From Paenibacillus popilliae ATCC 14706 (GTDB lineage Bacteria; Bacillota; Bacilli; Paenibacillales; Paenibacillaceae): DNA of 64,000 nt. Where the stretch lies: contig NZ_BALG01000080.1 in assembly GCF_000315235.1 (NCBI RefSeq), positions 1-64,000 of the forward strand, read 5' to 3'. Under the pieces are notes generated by a model that searched no databases, was not told the DNA's origin, and saw only the letters and a list, made by a program, of their open reading frames with translations. Each line of letters opens with the position of its first letter. Within the stretch, counting starts at the first letter, position 1. The translations under genes were made by a program, and so were the position numbers. This document shows positions 46,223-54,785 of this stretch, in pieces.

Positions 46223-46278
46223 AGGTACGAACAACACCCCGTAGACGTATAAATTACACCGTGGTAAGATATAAATAT

Positions 46279-46307
46279 AAAAGGAGTCGTGCTGGTAACA
46301 CGACTCC
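46279..46307 (-). terminator. Terminator of the left holin-like toxin copy
   Basis: Perfect arms GGAGTCGTG / CACGACTCC (46283-46291 / 46299-46307) followed by U-rich sequence on the minus strand. It is homologous to the terminator of the right copy at 49696-49724. Confidence 0.7.
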
Positions 46308-46384
46308 CGAGCCATAGCCGCTTTAAGAGCGGTTGGCTTGAATAGTTGGATCTGAAATAGACCGTTACCTATTCCGAGGGCGGC

Positions 46385-46466
46385 CTATTTCTTTGCGTGC
46401 AAGTATATCAGCAGCGTCACGACAAACGTCAGTAACGCGAATATCCAAAGTCCAAATTGCTTCCTA
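46385..46466 (-). pseudogene. Left copy of a holin-like small toxin (5' end lost)
   Basis: The minus strand reads QFGLWIFALLTFVVTLLIYLHAKK then stop, the membrane helix and basic tail of a Hol_Tox-type peptide. It is nearly identical in DNA to the plus-strand copy at 49511-49744. In-frame stops immediately upstream and the lack of the MSVYEAL start mean it cannot be made as such. Homology with the right copy continues through the 3' region to the terminator. Confidence 0.65.
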
Positions 46467-46648
46467 TTTCCTGTCTATCATACCATATATTTCGATCCAC
46501 GGGGACAGAAAACGACAAATTTTTTGTGAATCGGCAACGCAGAGTGAAATATCGTCTGCCCAGGCTACTAAGGCATGTTAAGACATGCTAAGGTGAGAGT
46601 GGTGTCGTAGTTTATTTACAAGCCGTCAATAAAATAAGCCTTGCGGAT

Positions 46649-47938
46649 CTAATAATTGTTAGGTAGCTCTAAAATCCAATCAATCCATCTTATAACAGTT
46701 GAAGCTCTTCGAAAGTAAGTACTTTTGGAACCAACATTATAAAGATTACAGTCCAACATTATATCTACTATTTTGTCTCTATCTGGTGGATGCCCATTTT
46801 GGAGGTAGACAATTAAAGTATCTTTGAATGCTTTATGTTCTATAATACATTTTGCTAATGCAAGGTATTTTTGTTTAAAGGGGAGCTTCATTATTCCCCT
46901 TCCTTTAAGAGTGAGCCTGAACGTTACAATACGCTTTGGACCATTTCTATGTCCTAACCGTTCAACTAGACCTAAATACATTGCCGCAGTAGTATAATAA
47001 TTTGTTTGTCTTTCATCAAAATCGTAATTATTCGTAATATTTTCTTTACTTAAATCATTCTCCATTAACAAGCCCAAAAGGTCTACAATTCTAGGAAATG
47101 AATCTGCCTGTGGAAAAGGTATTTCAGGCTCTGTTACTGTATTTGATCCATTTAATAACGCTAAAATGTCCTCAAGCTCAATGTCTTCATGTGCAATAAC
47201 AAAGTCTTTTTGTTCTATTAGTTTTAATGAGTAATATCTCATAGGGTCAGTAAATTCATAGACAAAGAAACTAAAAATATCGTTTGAATGAGTGAAGAAA
47301 ACGGGTTTAACTTGTTTATAGGTTTGGTCTTTCCATAGTCTATAAGGATAATACAACTGTCGCACTAAAAAATCATCTACACTTTCCTTTTTAGCCTCAA
47401 TGACCAAAAAGGAAGAATCACTTTCATAACCACCGTCAATTTCTACTTGTGCATTCCTTATTGACACATTGCGGTCTATACCTTTTCTAGTTCTTATAGT
47501 AAAGTTAAACTCTTTGGAGGACATTCGACCAGAAATAGTTTGTACAGCTTCTTCTCCTATTAAAAGATCAATCATTCCTGTGACAGATGCACAATGTAAA
47601 GCTGCACTTTCAGAGTACAAATTTGACGGCTCAATAGTTGTAAGATTTGTAGGAAATTCTACTTGTATTGGCTTCAATTTTTGATTATATGAAACCTTTT
47701 GATAGGCATCAAATTCACCAATAACATAGCTTGACCGAGATACAGGAAGAATAGATAGACCATTTTTTCTAAAAGATTGAGGTAAATTACTACTATGGTC
47801 AAACTTTGCCATTAAACGTGGCTCCCGTTCTTCCTTTATTGCCTTAGCAGTTATCTCATAGAATCCATTTGTCTGTACTTCATTTATTATGTCATGTCTT
47901 TCAAATAATACTTCCCATGCCCTATCGTTTAGGCTCAT
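46649..47938 (-). CDS. Type II restriction endonuclease, partner of the adjacent adenine methyltransferase
   Basis: A 429-aa protein whose gene overlaps the methyltransferase stop by 17 bp. The centre holds a PD-(D/E)xK-type nuclease site: Asp168 in VEIDGG and Glu181-x-Lys183 in VIEAKK. The C-terminal third (about 330-410) looks like a winged helix. The sequence family is not one I can name. Base composition is far more AT-rich than the flanking core, consistent with horizontal transfer. Recognition site unknown. Confidence 0.7.
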   Translation of the reverse strand: MSLNDRAWEVLFERHDIINEVQTNGFYEITAKAIKEEREPRLMAKFDHSSNLPQSFRKNGLSILPVSRSSYVIGEFDAYQKVSYNQKLKPIQVEFPTNLTTIEPSNLYSESAALHCASVTGMIDLLIGEEAVQTISGRMSSKEFNFTIRTRKGIDRNVSIRNAQVEIDGGYESDSSFLVIEAKKESVDDFLVRQLYYPYRLWKDQTYKQVKPVFFTHSNDIFSFFVYEFTDPMRYYSLKLIEQKDFVIAHEDIELEDILALLNGSNTVTEPEIPFPQADSFPRIVDLLGLLMENDLSKENITNNYDFDERQTNYYTTAAMYLGLVERLGHRNGPKRIVTFRLTLKGRGIMKLPFKQKYLALAKCIIEHKAFKDTLIVYLQNGHPPDRDKIVDIMLDCNLYNVGSKSTYFRRASTVIRWIDWILELPNNY

Positions 47939-48770
47939 AGTTCATCACCAGAACTTCATCTATTTTTCCTCTTTTTGAAGCAACAGAATTAATATTCCTA
48001 CTTGCTGTTACCATTTTTATGTGATAATCACTATATATATCTTTGATGAAGTCTGTTGCAGAATTACTTAATAAGACTTTACAACCCCTTTGATCTAACT
48101 TTATAAATACATCTCGTAGCCTGATTTGGTCTTCTTTATCAAATCCATCTAAGCTATACCCTGTAAAGGAAGATGTATCTGAGACAGGGTCATAAGGTGG
48201 GTCGAAGTATACGAAATCCCCTTTGCTTGCGGTCTCTAATGCTGTTTCATAATCACCGTTTAGTATACTTACATCACTATTTATTAGGTAATGATTTACT
48301 GCCCTTACGACTATTTCATTGACAATTTGAGGGCTTTTATATTTCCCGAAAGGTACGTTAAATTGCCCCTGACTATTCACACGAAATAAGCCATTAAAAC
48401 ATGTTTTATTTAAGTATATTATTCTTGAAGCTCTCTCTATATTCGTAAGGTTTTTATATTTTCCTGTTCTATCCAAGTCGCGAATTTTATAAAAATAGTC
48501 GGGGTCATTTTTATGCTTATTTAAGTCCTCAATAAGTTCATCTACATTGTTTTTTATAACGTTATAAGTATTGATTAAGTCACCATTAATATCATTAATC
48601 ACAGCCCTTTTCGGTTGCAAGTCAAATAAAACTGCCCCCGCTCCAACAAAAGGCTCATAGTAAGTATTTATTTTTTTTGGAATATACTTTTTAATCTCCG
48701 GTAGAAGCTGACGTTTTCCACCTGCCCACTTTAAGAAGGGCTGTGCCAATCTATTTCTCGTTACTGTCAT
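47922..48770 (-). CDS. D12-class DNA adenine-N6 methyltransferase
   Basis: Methylates adenine in a specific DNA site, protecting it from the paired nuclease. The SAM-binding motif PFLKWAGGKR (11-20) and the catalytic DPPY (190-193) appear in the order typical of Dam/DpnM-type enzymes, as does FVGAGAV (41-47). 282 aa, complete. The GATC-like specificity of many D12 enzymes is possible but unproven. Strongly AT-rich, transcribed first in a two-gene unit. Confidence 0.92.
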   Translation of the reverse strand: MTVTRNRLAQPFLKWAGGKRQLLPEIKKYIPKKINTYYEPFVGAGAVLFDLQPKRAVINDINGDLINTYNVIKNNVDELIEDLNKHKNDPDYFYKIRDLDRTGKYKNLTNIERASRIIYLNKTCFNGLFRVNSQGQFNVPFGKYKSPQIVNEIVVRAVNHYLINSDVSILNGDYETALETASKGDFVYFDPPYDPVSDTSSFTGYSLDGFDKEDQIRLRDVFIKLDQRGCKVLLSNSATDFIKDIYSDYHIKMVTASRNINSVASKRGKIDEVLVMNYEPKR

Positions 48771-48921
48771 ACGATTTGCCCCCTACCCTAATAAGCATAA
48801 ATTACTACATTTATTCGTCAACCCTTTTTTATAAAAAAGAGCGGAGCGTCCGTTCTATATAAGTATATCATTATTTTAATAGACGGGTTGTAATATAAAG
48901 TGCGACACCTACTGGAAATAA

Positions 48922-49140
48922 TTGTGGACGAAAGAGCAATTACGAGCGTTTATGAAAGAGAACAACCTAGTGATCGCGCAAGATGCACAGAATGCCTTAA
49001 AGGACCTGTTCGCCGAGATGATTCGGGAAATGCTGGAGGCCGAGATGGACACACATCTGGGCTACCAGAAATATGAGAAAACGGACAAGACGACGGCCAA
49101 TTCCCGTAACGGCAAAAGCCGCAATGCCTTTATTCGGTGA
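48922..49140 (+). pseudogene. IS256-family transposase, N-terminal fragment
   Basis: The 72 codons read as the N-terminus of an IS256-type transposase: LKDLFAEMIREMLEAEMD, then HLGYQKYEKTDKTTANSRNGKS. The frame then leaves the family and stops. The catalytic DDE core is absent. TTG start, no clear ribosome site. Confidence 0.85.
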
Positions 49141-49187
49141 TGATGTAGAAATTCCTGTCCTCTAGTACAAAATTAGTTTGCACAAAA

Positions 49188-49212
49188 AAGAGCCGTGGTC
49201 AACGGCTCTTTT
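49188..49212. terminator. Bidirectional hairpin terminator
   Basis: AAGAGCCGT / ACGGCTCTT arms with a 5-nt loop, flanked by A and T runs on either side. Confidence 0.7.
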
Positions 49213-49235
49213 ACATAATTTAAATTAAGCTTTAC

Positions 49236-49385
49236 TTATTTCAACCTTTCGATATCCCACCCACTCACTTCAGCCCCGACAGCCTCCACGACTGCTCGCA
49301 CCGGGGCATAGGTCACGCCGCCAATCAACAGCCAGCTAACAGCCAGCTCGTCATGTGCGCAGCCATTGACCATGATCGTCGCTGT
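49236..49385 (-). pseudogene. Copper-amine-oxidase-N/stalk-domain fragment
   Basis: The minus frame reads IMVNGCAH, then IGGVTYAPVRAVVEAVGAEV, the C-terminal half of a stalk domain that ends many phage-type amidases and surface proteins of Paenibacillus. Upstream sequence is not related. In prophages, such amidases lie beside holin-like toxin genes, as here. Confidence 0.6.
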
Positions 49386-49510
49386 CGCCCGGCTTGTTAG
49401 GTTACAATTACAAAAATTTGCCGTATCTTGTCCCAAAATACGGTATGACGGACGAGCAATAGAAAGGCTTTATGGCGGTCGGCTAATCTCCCGGAAGGGA
49501 GGTGATGCCT

Positions 49511-49744
49511 GTGAGCGTATACGAAGCACTATCCGTTATGTTCCAATTCGGACTTTGGATATTCGCGTTATTGACATTTGTCGTAACGCTGCTAATATTA
49601 CTTACACACAAAGAAATAGACCGCCGCCGTGTGATGGTTAGCGATCTATTTCGTACACCTGAACAGCCGACCGCTCTTAAAGCGGCTATTGCTCGGGAGT
49701 CGTGTTGCAAGCACGGCTCCTTTTCTATTTACAGGATAACATAG
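49511..49744 (+). CDS. Holin-like small membrane toxin (Hol_Tox type), extended
   Basis: GTG 49511 follows GGGAGGTGA by 6 bp. The peptide starts MSVYEAL and has one strong membrane helix (FQFGLWIFALLTFVVTLLILL) and a basic tail HKEIDRRR, the pattern of putative holin-like/type I toxins. Compared with the inverted copy at 46.4 kb, one extra T near the end of the helix shifts the frame past the usual stop, extending the protein to 77 aa through the terminator hairpin. Toxicity is inference; an antisense antitoxin RNA would be expected nearby. Confidence 0.6.
   Translation: MSVYEALSVMFQFGLWIFALLTFVVTLLILLTHKEIDRRRVMVSDLFRTPEQPTALKAAIARESCCKHGSFSIYRIT
49696..49724 (+). terminator. Terminator of the right holin-like toxin copy
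   Basis: GGAGTCGTG / CACGGCTCC arms with one G-T pair, then TTTT; it lies inside the extended frame. Confidence 0.65.
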
Positions 49745-49778
49745 CGTTTTTTATACGTCTAGAGGTTCCTGCATCTTT

Positions 49779-49812
49779 AAGGTCGGACTGGCAGTCCGAC
49801 CTTTATTCTTTG
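49779..49812. terminator. Hairpin terminator
   Basis: Perfect 11-bp arms AAGGTCGGACT / AGTCCGACCTT with a 3-nt loop, followed by TTATTCTTT. Confidence 0.65.
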
Positions 49813-49856
49813 ACACCCTATGTTGAGCATAGCCCGTTCATGTGATTATCAAGGAT

Positions 49857-49886
49857 AGAACCGGCGAGCGCCGGTTCTATTGATTT
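49857..49886. terminator. Hairpin terminator before the OLD fragment
   Basis: Ten-base-pair arms AGAACCGGCG / CGCCGGTTCT, followed by ATTGATTTTT. Confidence 0.65.
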
Positions 49887-49962
49887 TTAGCGCTTTTTTT
49901 GCCTTTTACATCCGCAATGTCAACACGCATACGACTTACCTCAATCCCGTAATTGGCAAGTC

Positions 49963-50754
49963 ATGGTCACGACGCATTCCCCAGCATTTATTGATTTATC
50001 ACGTAACAATACAACGATTATTCGTGTTGAAAGTGGGGATGATGGAGAAATTAATGGGACTACACTTTTTCGTCCTGAAAAAGCTAAACTAAACGATGAC
50101 GATAAGCAACGGTTAAAGTTATTGAATGTTTGCGATCCATATGTCGCAGAATTTTTCTTTGGTGGCCATATTGTTATTGTTGAAGGGGATACCGAATATA
50201 CTGCGTTCAAATATGCCATTTTGAAAGAGCCAGAAAAGTTTAGAAATGTTCAAATAATAAGAGCGCGTGGGAAGGCGACAATTGTATCTTTAGTTAAGAT
50301 TTTGAATCACTTTGAGACGAAATATTCTGTCCTCCATGACAGTGATACACCTTTAACGAGAGATGCAAAGAGAAGCAACTCTGCATGGACTACAAACCAA
50401 AATATATTAGATTTGGTGAATCTACACAAGGATAAATCGAAGGTTCGGCTAGTTGCATCAATTCCAAATTTAGAAAAAGCTTTTTTCGGAGAAGAAGTAA
50501 GGAATGAAAAGCCCTATAATGCTCTGATGATGATGTCAAAGAATGATGCTAATATTAAAAAAATAGAAGAATTATTATTATCTTTAATAGATCACACGAA
50601 ACATACTCCAGATGGTTGTATGGAATGGACCAATATAATGGAATTGAAGGATGCTGTAGAAAGAGCCGCTGCGTTATCTGAAATCGCCTCGACGGAAAAA
50701 GAAATTGCCGTGGGTGAGGAGCCGCCGTCGAAAATAGGTCATAACCGAGCGTAA
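49963..50754 (+). pseudogene. OLD-family nuclease lacking its ATPase domain
   Basis: The frame begins with VTTHSPAFIDLS, which is the H-loop strand near the end of an OLD-family ABC ATPase domain, then continues through a complete TOPRIM nuclease region: VIVEGDTEYTAF (catalytic Glu), RARGKATI and LHDSDTP (metal Asp). The first 350 or so residues with Walker A are missing, so the gene is 5'-truncated. OLD nucleases include overcoming-lysogenisation and Gabija GajA-type defence proteins. The remaining 263 residues have no ribosome site before the ATG. Confidence 0.75.
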
Positions 50755-50860
50755 AGGATGAGAGATCAAATTGGGATGCTTCAATATTGCCCTTCACCCC
50801 TGTCGGTTATCTGCGTCGTGAGGACTTGCTCGCTCGCAGGCGGGCCGTCTCTCCTTACAC

Positions 50861-50884
50861 AAAAAAAAGCGGCCTGAAGGCCGC
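50861..50884 (-). terminator. Terminator of the SodF-like gene
   Basis: GCGGCC-4-GGCCGC hairpin followed on the minus strand by eight U. Confidence 0.8.
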
Positions 50885-50993
50885 ACATAAGTTCGCGTAT
50901 CCTCTACTTATTGTACCGAACGGGAGGGAGAAGGCGCAATATCGAAAATCGGCTGCAGATCGCTTGCCGGGGGATGAGGCGATTTGACAGATA

Positions 50994-52481
50994 TCAATAC
51001 GGCTTCCATACCAGGATGCGTGCCGCTTGGAACCGTTCATCGACCGCAGGCCAGTTGACGACATGCCACCAATCTTCGATATATTTGGCCCGTTCGTTCT
51101 TGTGCTTCAAATAGTAGGCGTGCTCCCATACGTCGATCGGAAGGAGCGGGATGACGTCCCACTGGGACAGATTCTGATGCTTCTCCGCCTGCAAAATCTC
51201 CAGGCGGCGGCTGCGCGGGCTCCAGACCAGAATCGTCCAGCCGCCGCCCTCCACCTTCTCCGCTGCCTTGGAGAAATGCATTTTGAACGCCTTGAAGCTT
51301 CCGAAATCACGTGTAATCTGGTCGAGCAGTTCCCCGGTCGGCTGGTCGCCGCCCACCGGATTCATCGTATTCCAGAAAATCGTGTGTAAATAGTGGCCTG
51401 CTCCGTGGAACGCAAGCTCATTCTCCCAGTGCTTCACCAGATCGAAGCGGCCGGTGCGCCGCGCTTCCGCCAATGCGTGCTCGGCCTGGTTCAAGCCGTC
51501 GACATAGCTCTGATGGTGCTTGTCGTGATGTACCCGCATCGTTGTCTCGTCAATATACGGCTCCAATGCGTCATATGGATAGGGCAAAGGTGGCAGCGTG
51601 TGGCCGCCGATCGGAACGGAGTCCAGCTCCCCCCGCAAATAGTACTCTGGTACGAGCGGCTGCTGCTGAAGGTGGCCGGGCGGCCATCCACCCGGCGGAG
51701 CATACGACGGCTCCCGGTACGGTGTACTGCTGAATGAGGTGTCTTCACGCGTGTTCCGGGCTTCGCCGTGTTCCGGAACCGGTTGCACCGTCTGAACCGT
51801 CTGGGCTGCATGGGCTGTCTGGTGCGTCTGACCCGAACCGATGTAAGCCAGAATGCCCGCAGCAGGCGATTGCGCTGCCGTTGCCGCCGGTCCGTAGGAG
51901 CCCTTCTCGGCTTCACTATCATAGGCGGTCAAGGGAGATTCCGCTTCCGCTGGGGAGCAGGAGCTGCTGCCGCTGGCGAGCGGCGGGGCTTCGTGGATGA
52001 ACGCCTTTGGCTGCACGGCATGCGCCCCCGGTACGTCCGGCGAAGCGTAGGAAGATAGCGGCCTGTCTTTCAGAGCGTGCACGACGTTCAGGAAATAGAC
52101 GGATTCACTGGCGATATGATCGAATACGATCGGGGCGAGCGGCACGCTCTGCACGGCACGGCTATACTGCTTCATCGTCTCCAGTTGCTTCACGAACTGC
52201 CCGGATTGATAGACGGATGCCTTGAGCAGCAGCTCGATCTGGTGCATCATCTCGGAAGGGGGGCTTCCCCCTTGCGATAGAATGAACTGGAGCCAGGCCG
52301 AGGCCGCTTCCTCGGTCTTGGTGAAGACGTGCTCCCATTCCCGGAGCACTTGAACATATTCCGGCTCAAGTTGCGGCACGATGGCGAGAATGACCTCGAC
52401 GTGCTCCCGCTCTTGTTTTTTCCAAAATACGATCTCCTCCAGCACGCGGACGGGCATCAGTGACCCATATATGTACTCCAA
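50994..52481 (-). CDS. SodF-like superoxide dismutase with extra N-terminal domain and linker
   Basis: Three parts in 495 aa. Residues 1-140 form a helical domain similar to DUF2935-type proteins, with conserved EExxFWxxQExEH-like spacing (VFWKKQEREHVEV). Residues about 150-290 are a low-complexity Pro/Gln/Ser/Ala linker. The rest is a Mn/Fe superoxide dismutase close to B. subtilis SodF, with ligands in VHHDKHH, HTIFW and [12 protein letters not shown] 52481 has AAAGGAGG 8 bp upstream. The N-terminal domain probably adds a metal or oxygen sensor or anchors the enzyme; the function is unknown. Confidence 0.87.
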   Translation of the reverse strand: MEYIYGSLMPVRVLEEIVFWKKQEREHVEVILAIVPQLEPEYVQVLREWEHVFTKTEEAASAWLQFILSQGGSPPSEMMHQIELLLKASVYQSGQFVKQLETMKQYSRAVQSVPLAPIVFDHIASESVYFLNVVHALKDRPLSSYASPDVPGAHAVQPKAFIHEAPPLASGSSSCSPAEAESPLTAYDSEAEKGSYGPAATAAQSPAAGILAYIGSGQTHQTAHAAQTVQTVQPVPEHGEARNTREDTSFSSTPYREPSYAPPGGWPPGHLQQQPLVPEYYLRGELDSVPIGGHTLPPLPYPYDALEPYIDETTMRVHHDKHHQSYVDGLNQAEHALAEARRTGRFDLVKHWENELAFHGAGHYLHTIFWNTMNPVGGDQPTGELLDQITRDFGSFKAFKMHFSKAAEKVEGGGWTILVWSPRSRRLEILQAEKHQNLSQWDVIPLLPIDVWEHAYYLKHKNERAKYIEDWWHVVNWPAVDERFQAARILVWKPY

Positions 52482-52591
52482 CGAGCGTTCCTCCTTTACA
52501 TGTCAATGAGGCTCGCATCTGTGACCTCTGGTATCTAGCCTATTCCACCGACAGCTTGGCCTATGCTTCTCTCCCGCTGCGCCGACGAGGC

Positions 52592-52620
52592 GCAAAAAAC
52601 CGCAAGCCATAAGGCTTACG
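52592..52620 (-). terminator. Terminator overlapping the hydrolase stop codon
   Basis: On the minus strand CGTAAGCC-4-GGCTTGCG (one G-U) is followed by GUUUUUU. The 5' arm includes the TAA. Confidence 0.7.
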
Positions 52621-53638
52621 GGCGGGCAATCATCAATGCGGCATCGGCGTGGTAGGCTGCGCTTAGAAATGCGGCGGCTTTGCCGAGGTAGTCTTTGCAG
52701 TGCGTGCGGTAGATAAGCTCATGCTGCCCATTGGGTACGATCCAGGATTCCGACAGCTTGTTGCTCTGTCGAGCCGCAATCTGCTCGGCAACCTCGTACG
52801 GCGCCTTCGTATCCGCGGTTCCGTGGATGATAAGCGTCGGCATTTCGTAGCTGGTTGCCTTCACATCGTTGTACGGGATCTGCGCCAGGCTGGTGCCGTT
52901 CAGCGCCGGGAAGAAGAAACGCAGCAGATCGAGCGACGGATGCTTCGGAATCGGCACGTACTGCTTCAGATTGTGGTATAGCGTATCCGGCTCCAGCAGG
53001 AAGGTGCTATCCAGAATCATTGCGTCGATGTCCTCGGTCATCAGCGCCGCCTGGAGGGCGGTGCCGGCTCCCATGGAGAAGCCCCAGACGACGACGTGGG
53101 AGGCTCCCCGTTCCTTGGCTAGGTTCACGGCGCCAAGCAACTGATCCTTCTCCAGCTTGCCCCCGGTGGCGGTTGTCTTGTGCTGCTCCGAGGCGAAGCC
53201 GTAATCGAACATGATGACGTTATAGTCAAGCCTATGGGCGAATTGGGCCAGATCGTACATCGGCACCCAATATTCTTCGCGGTTCGCGCCATAGCCATGG
53301 CTGAAAATGATGGTGCGCGGCGAAGCGGAGTTCGAAGGAATATACCAGCCATCGACGAGCGTGTGGCCGTCGGCCGCCGGAAAGGTCACCGTCTCGTAAA
53401 GCATTCCCTTGGCCTCCATCGGATTGGAGAAGAGCGGAGGCACCTGCGGATTCGCGAACATCCAGGCGATAACGCCGTGCAGAGCGAGGAAGATGACCGA
53501 AGCGGCGAACACCGTTGACAAGGACAAGGCGATCACGATATGCTTCAGGCGGATGCGGCGTGTGCCCGCAGGCGCCAGACCTGAGGGCCCGATCCATTCC
53601 GGTTGAAGTGCGGGTGATGTGACGACAGGTGTGCTCAT
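52616..53638 (-). CDS. Membrane-anchored alpha/beta hydrolase
   Basis: A second serine hydrolase with an N-terminal transmembrane helix (about 34-55) and an extracytoplasmic catalytic domain (340 aa). Oxyanion motif SHGYGAN, nucleophile elbow GFSMGAG, acid in GTADTKAP, His in NGQHELIY. Same design as the gene at 7.3-8.3 kb, but not close in sequence. AGGAGG lies before ATG 53638. The substrate is not known. Confidence 0.85.
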   Translation of the reverse strand: MSTPVVTSPALQPEWIGPSGLAPAGTRRIRLKHIVIALSLSTVFAASVIFLALHGVIAWMFANPQVPPLFSNPMEAKGMLYETVTFPAADGHTLVDGWYIPSNSASPRTIIFSHGYGANREEYWVPMYDLAQFAHRLDYNVIMFDYGFASEQHKTTATGGKLEKDQLLGAVNLAKERGASHVVVWGFSMGAGTALQAALMTEDIDAMILDSTFLLEPDTLYHNLKQYVPIPKHPSLDLLRFFFPALNGTSLAQIPYNDVKATSYEMPTLIIHGTADTKAPYEVAEQIAARQSNKLSESWIVPNGQHELIYRTHCKDYLGKAAAFLSAAYHADAALMIARP

Positions 53639-54007
53639 AGGTACGACCTCCTTCCAGATGTGGGGGAAAAGGGAGAAACGCTCGCAAAGCGAGGTATCGA
53701 CATAAATCTACATTAACTGGAACCAAAGTTTTGGTTAGGGCCAAATTAGCTTCATGGCGAAAGCATTTCATTGGTCCCGAAAGGTACTACTATCGTAGGC
53801 TGCGAGCTGCATGACGTCAATAATCGTGCGTGATTTGTAAGGTGTTTGTAATTGTGTCGTAACATTGCAATCCGGGTGTAAAAATTGTCGAAATCAGGGA
53901 CGTTTGTTTGGGAGACGATCGGCGTCCCGTCCCTTTACGTCATCGAAAAAGGGAGTTATATTAGATGTAAGATAGTTTCACTCAATGGAACGAAAGCGGG
54001 AGATGAC
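53639..54007. other. Divergent intergenic region with a perfect palindrome
   Basis: 369 bp between the hydrolase and the IclR-type gene. The only structured element is the 16-bp palindrome at 53721-53736. Confidence 0.5.
53721..53736. promoter_or_regulatory. Palindrome AACCAAAGTTTTGGTT, candidate operator
   Basis: Seven-base arms with a 2-bp centre, located in the divergent promoter region. IclR-family regulators bind short palindromes of this size and often control a divergent neighbour, so it could be the site for the adjacent regulator on the hydrolase promoter. Confidence 0.4.
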
Positions 54008-54757
54008 GTGGAGGAACGTGGAAAATTAACCGTCCGTGCCGTGGAACGGGCGCTCGATATTTTGATGTGCTTCACGGAGCAGTATGAGATGAGCTTGACC
54101 GAGCTGGCCGATCGGGTCCACTTGAATAAGAGCACCGTGCACCGGCTGTTGGCGACGCTGGAGGATCGCGGCTTCGTGCTGCGTAACGGCGACAAGTATC
54201 GCCTCGGCTATCGGGTATGGGAGCTGTCTGCGAACCTGACGCAGGTCGGCGACGCCGCCCAACTGCTGCTTCCCGAGATGGAGGCGCTGCGTGATCGACT
54301 GGGCGAGACGGTCAGTCTGTATGTGCGCGACGGCTCGGACCGGATTCGCATACAGGCGGTCCAGAGCAATCAGGCGATTCGGCGGGTGGCCCCGGTCGGG
54401 GCACGGCTGCCGCTGTTCGTTGGCGCGTCGAGCAAGGTGTTGCTCGCCTTCGCCGATCCGGCCGAACGCGAAGCGGCGCTTCGGGATGCCTTCTGGCCGC
54501 CCAGTGTCGATAGCGAGGCGTGTATGCAGCAACTGGAAGAGGTCCGGCGACAAGGGTACGCGGTAAGCATCGAGGAGCGCGAGCCGGGAGCGGCTGCGGT
54601 CTCGGTCCCGATATTCGACCGCAGCGGTCGGCTGGCCGCTGCATTGTCGGTCTCCGGCCCGGTTAGCCGGATGTCGATCAAGACGCTGGAGGTGTATGCG
54701 CCGCAACTGACAGAGGCCGCCCGCCGGATGGCAACGATGCTGCGCTCAATCGGATAA
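54008..54757 (+). CDS. IclR-family transcriptional regulator
   Basis: N-terminal winged helix (SLTELADRVHLNKSTVHRLLATL) and a C-terminal effector domain ending with the IclR signature AAALSVSGPVSRM. Ligand is typically an aromatic or small organic acid; not determinable here. GTG 54008 has GGGAG 7 bp upstream and gives 249 aa, the family's usual length; a TTG-initiated extension upstream is not needed. Divergent from the membrane hydrolase. Confidence 0.88.
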   Translation: MEERGKLTVRAVERALDILMCFTEQYEMSLTELADRVHLNKSTVHRLLATLEDRGFVLRNGDKYRLGYRVWELSANLTQVGDAAQLLLPEMEALRDRLGETVSLYVRDGSDRIRIQAVQSNQAIRRVAPVGARLPLFVGASSKVLLAFADPAEREAALRDAFWPPSVDSEACMQQLEEVRRQGYAVSIEEREPGAAAVSVPIFDRSGRLAAALSVSGPVSRMSIKTLEVYAPQLTEAARRMATMLRSIG

Positions 54758-54785
54758 GGCGCCGTAATGCAAAAAGTCTGTCCTG

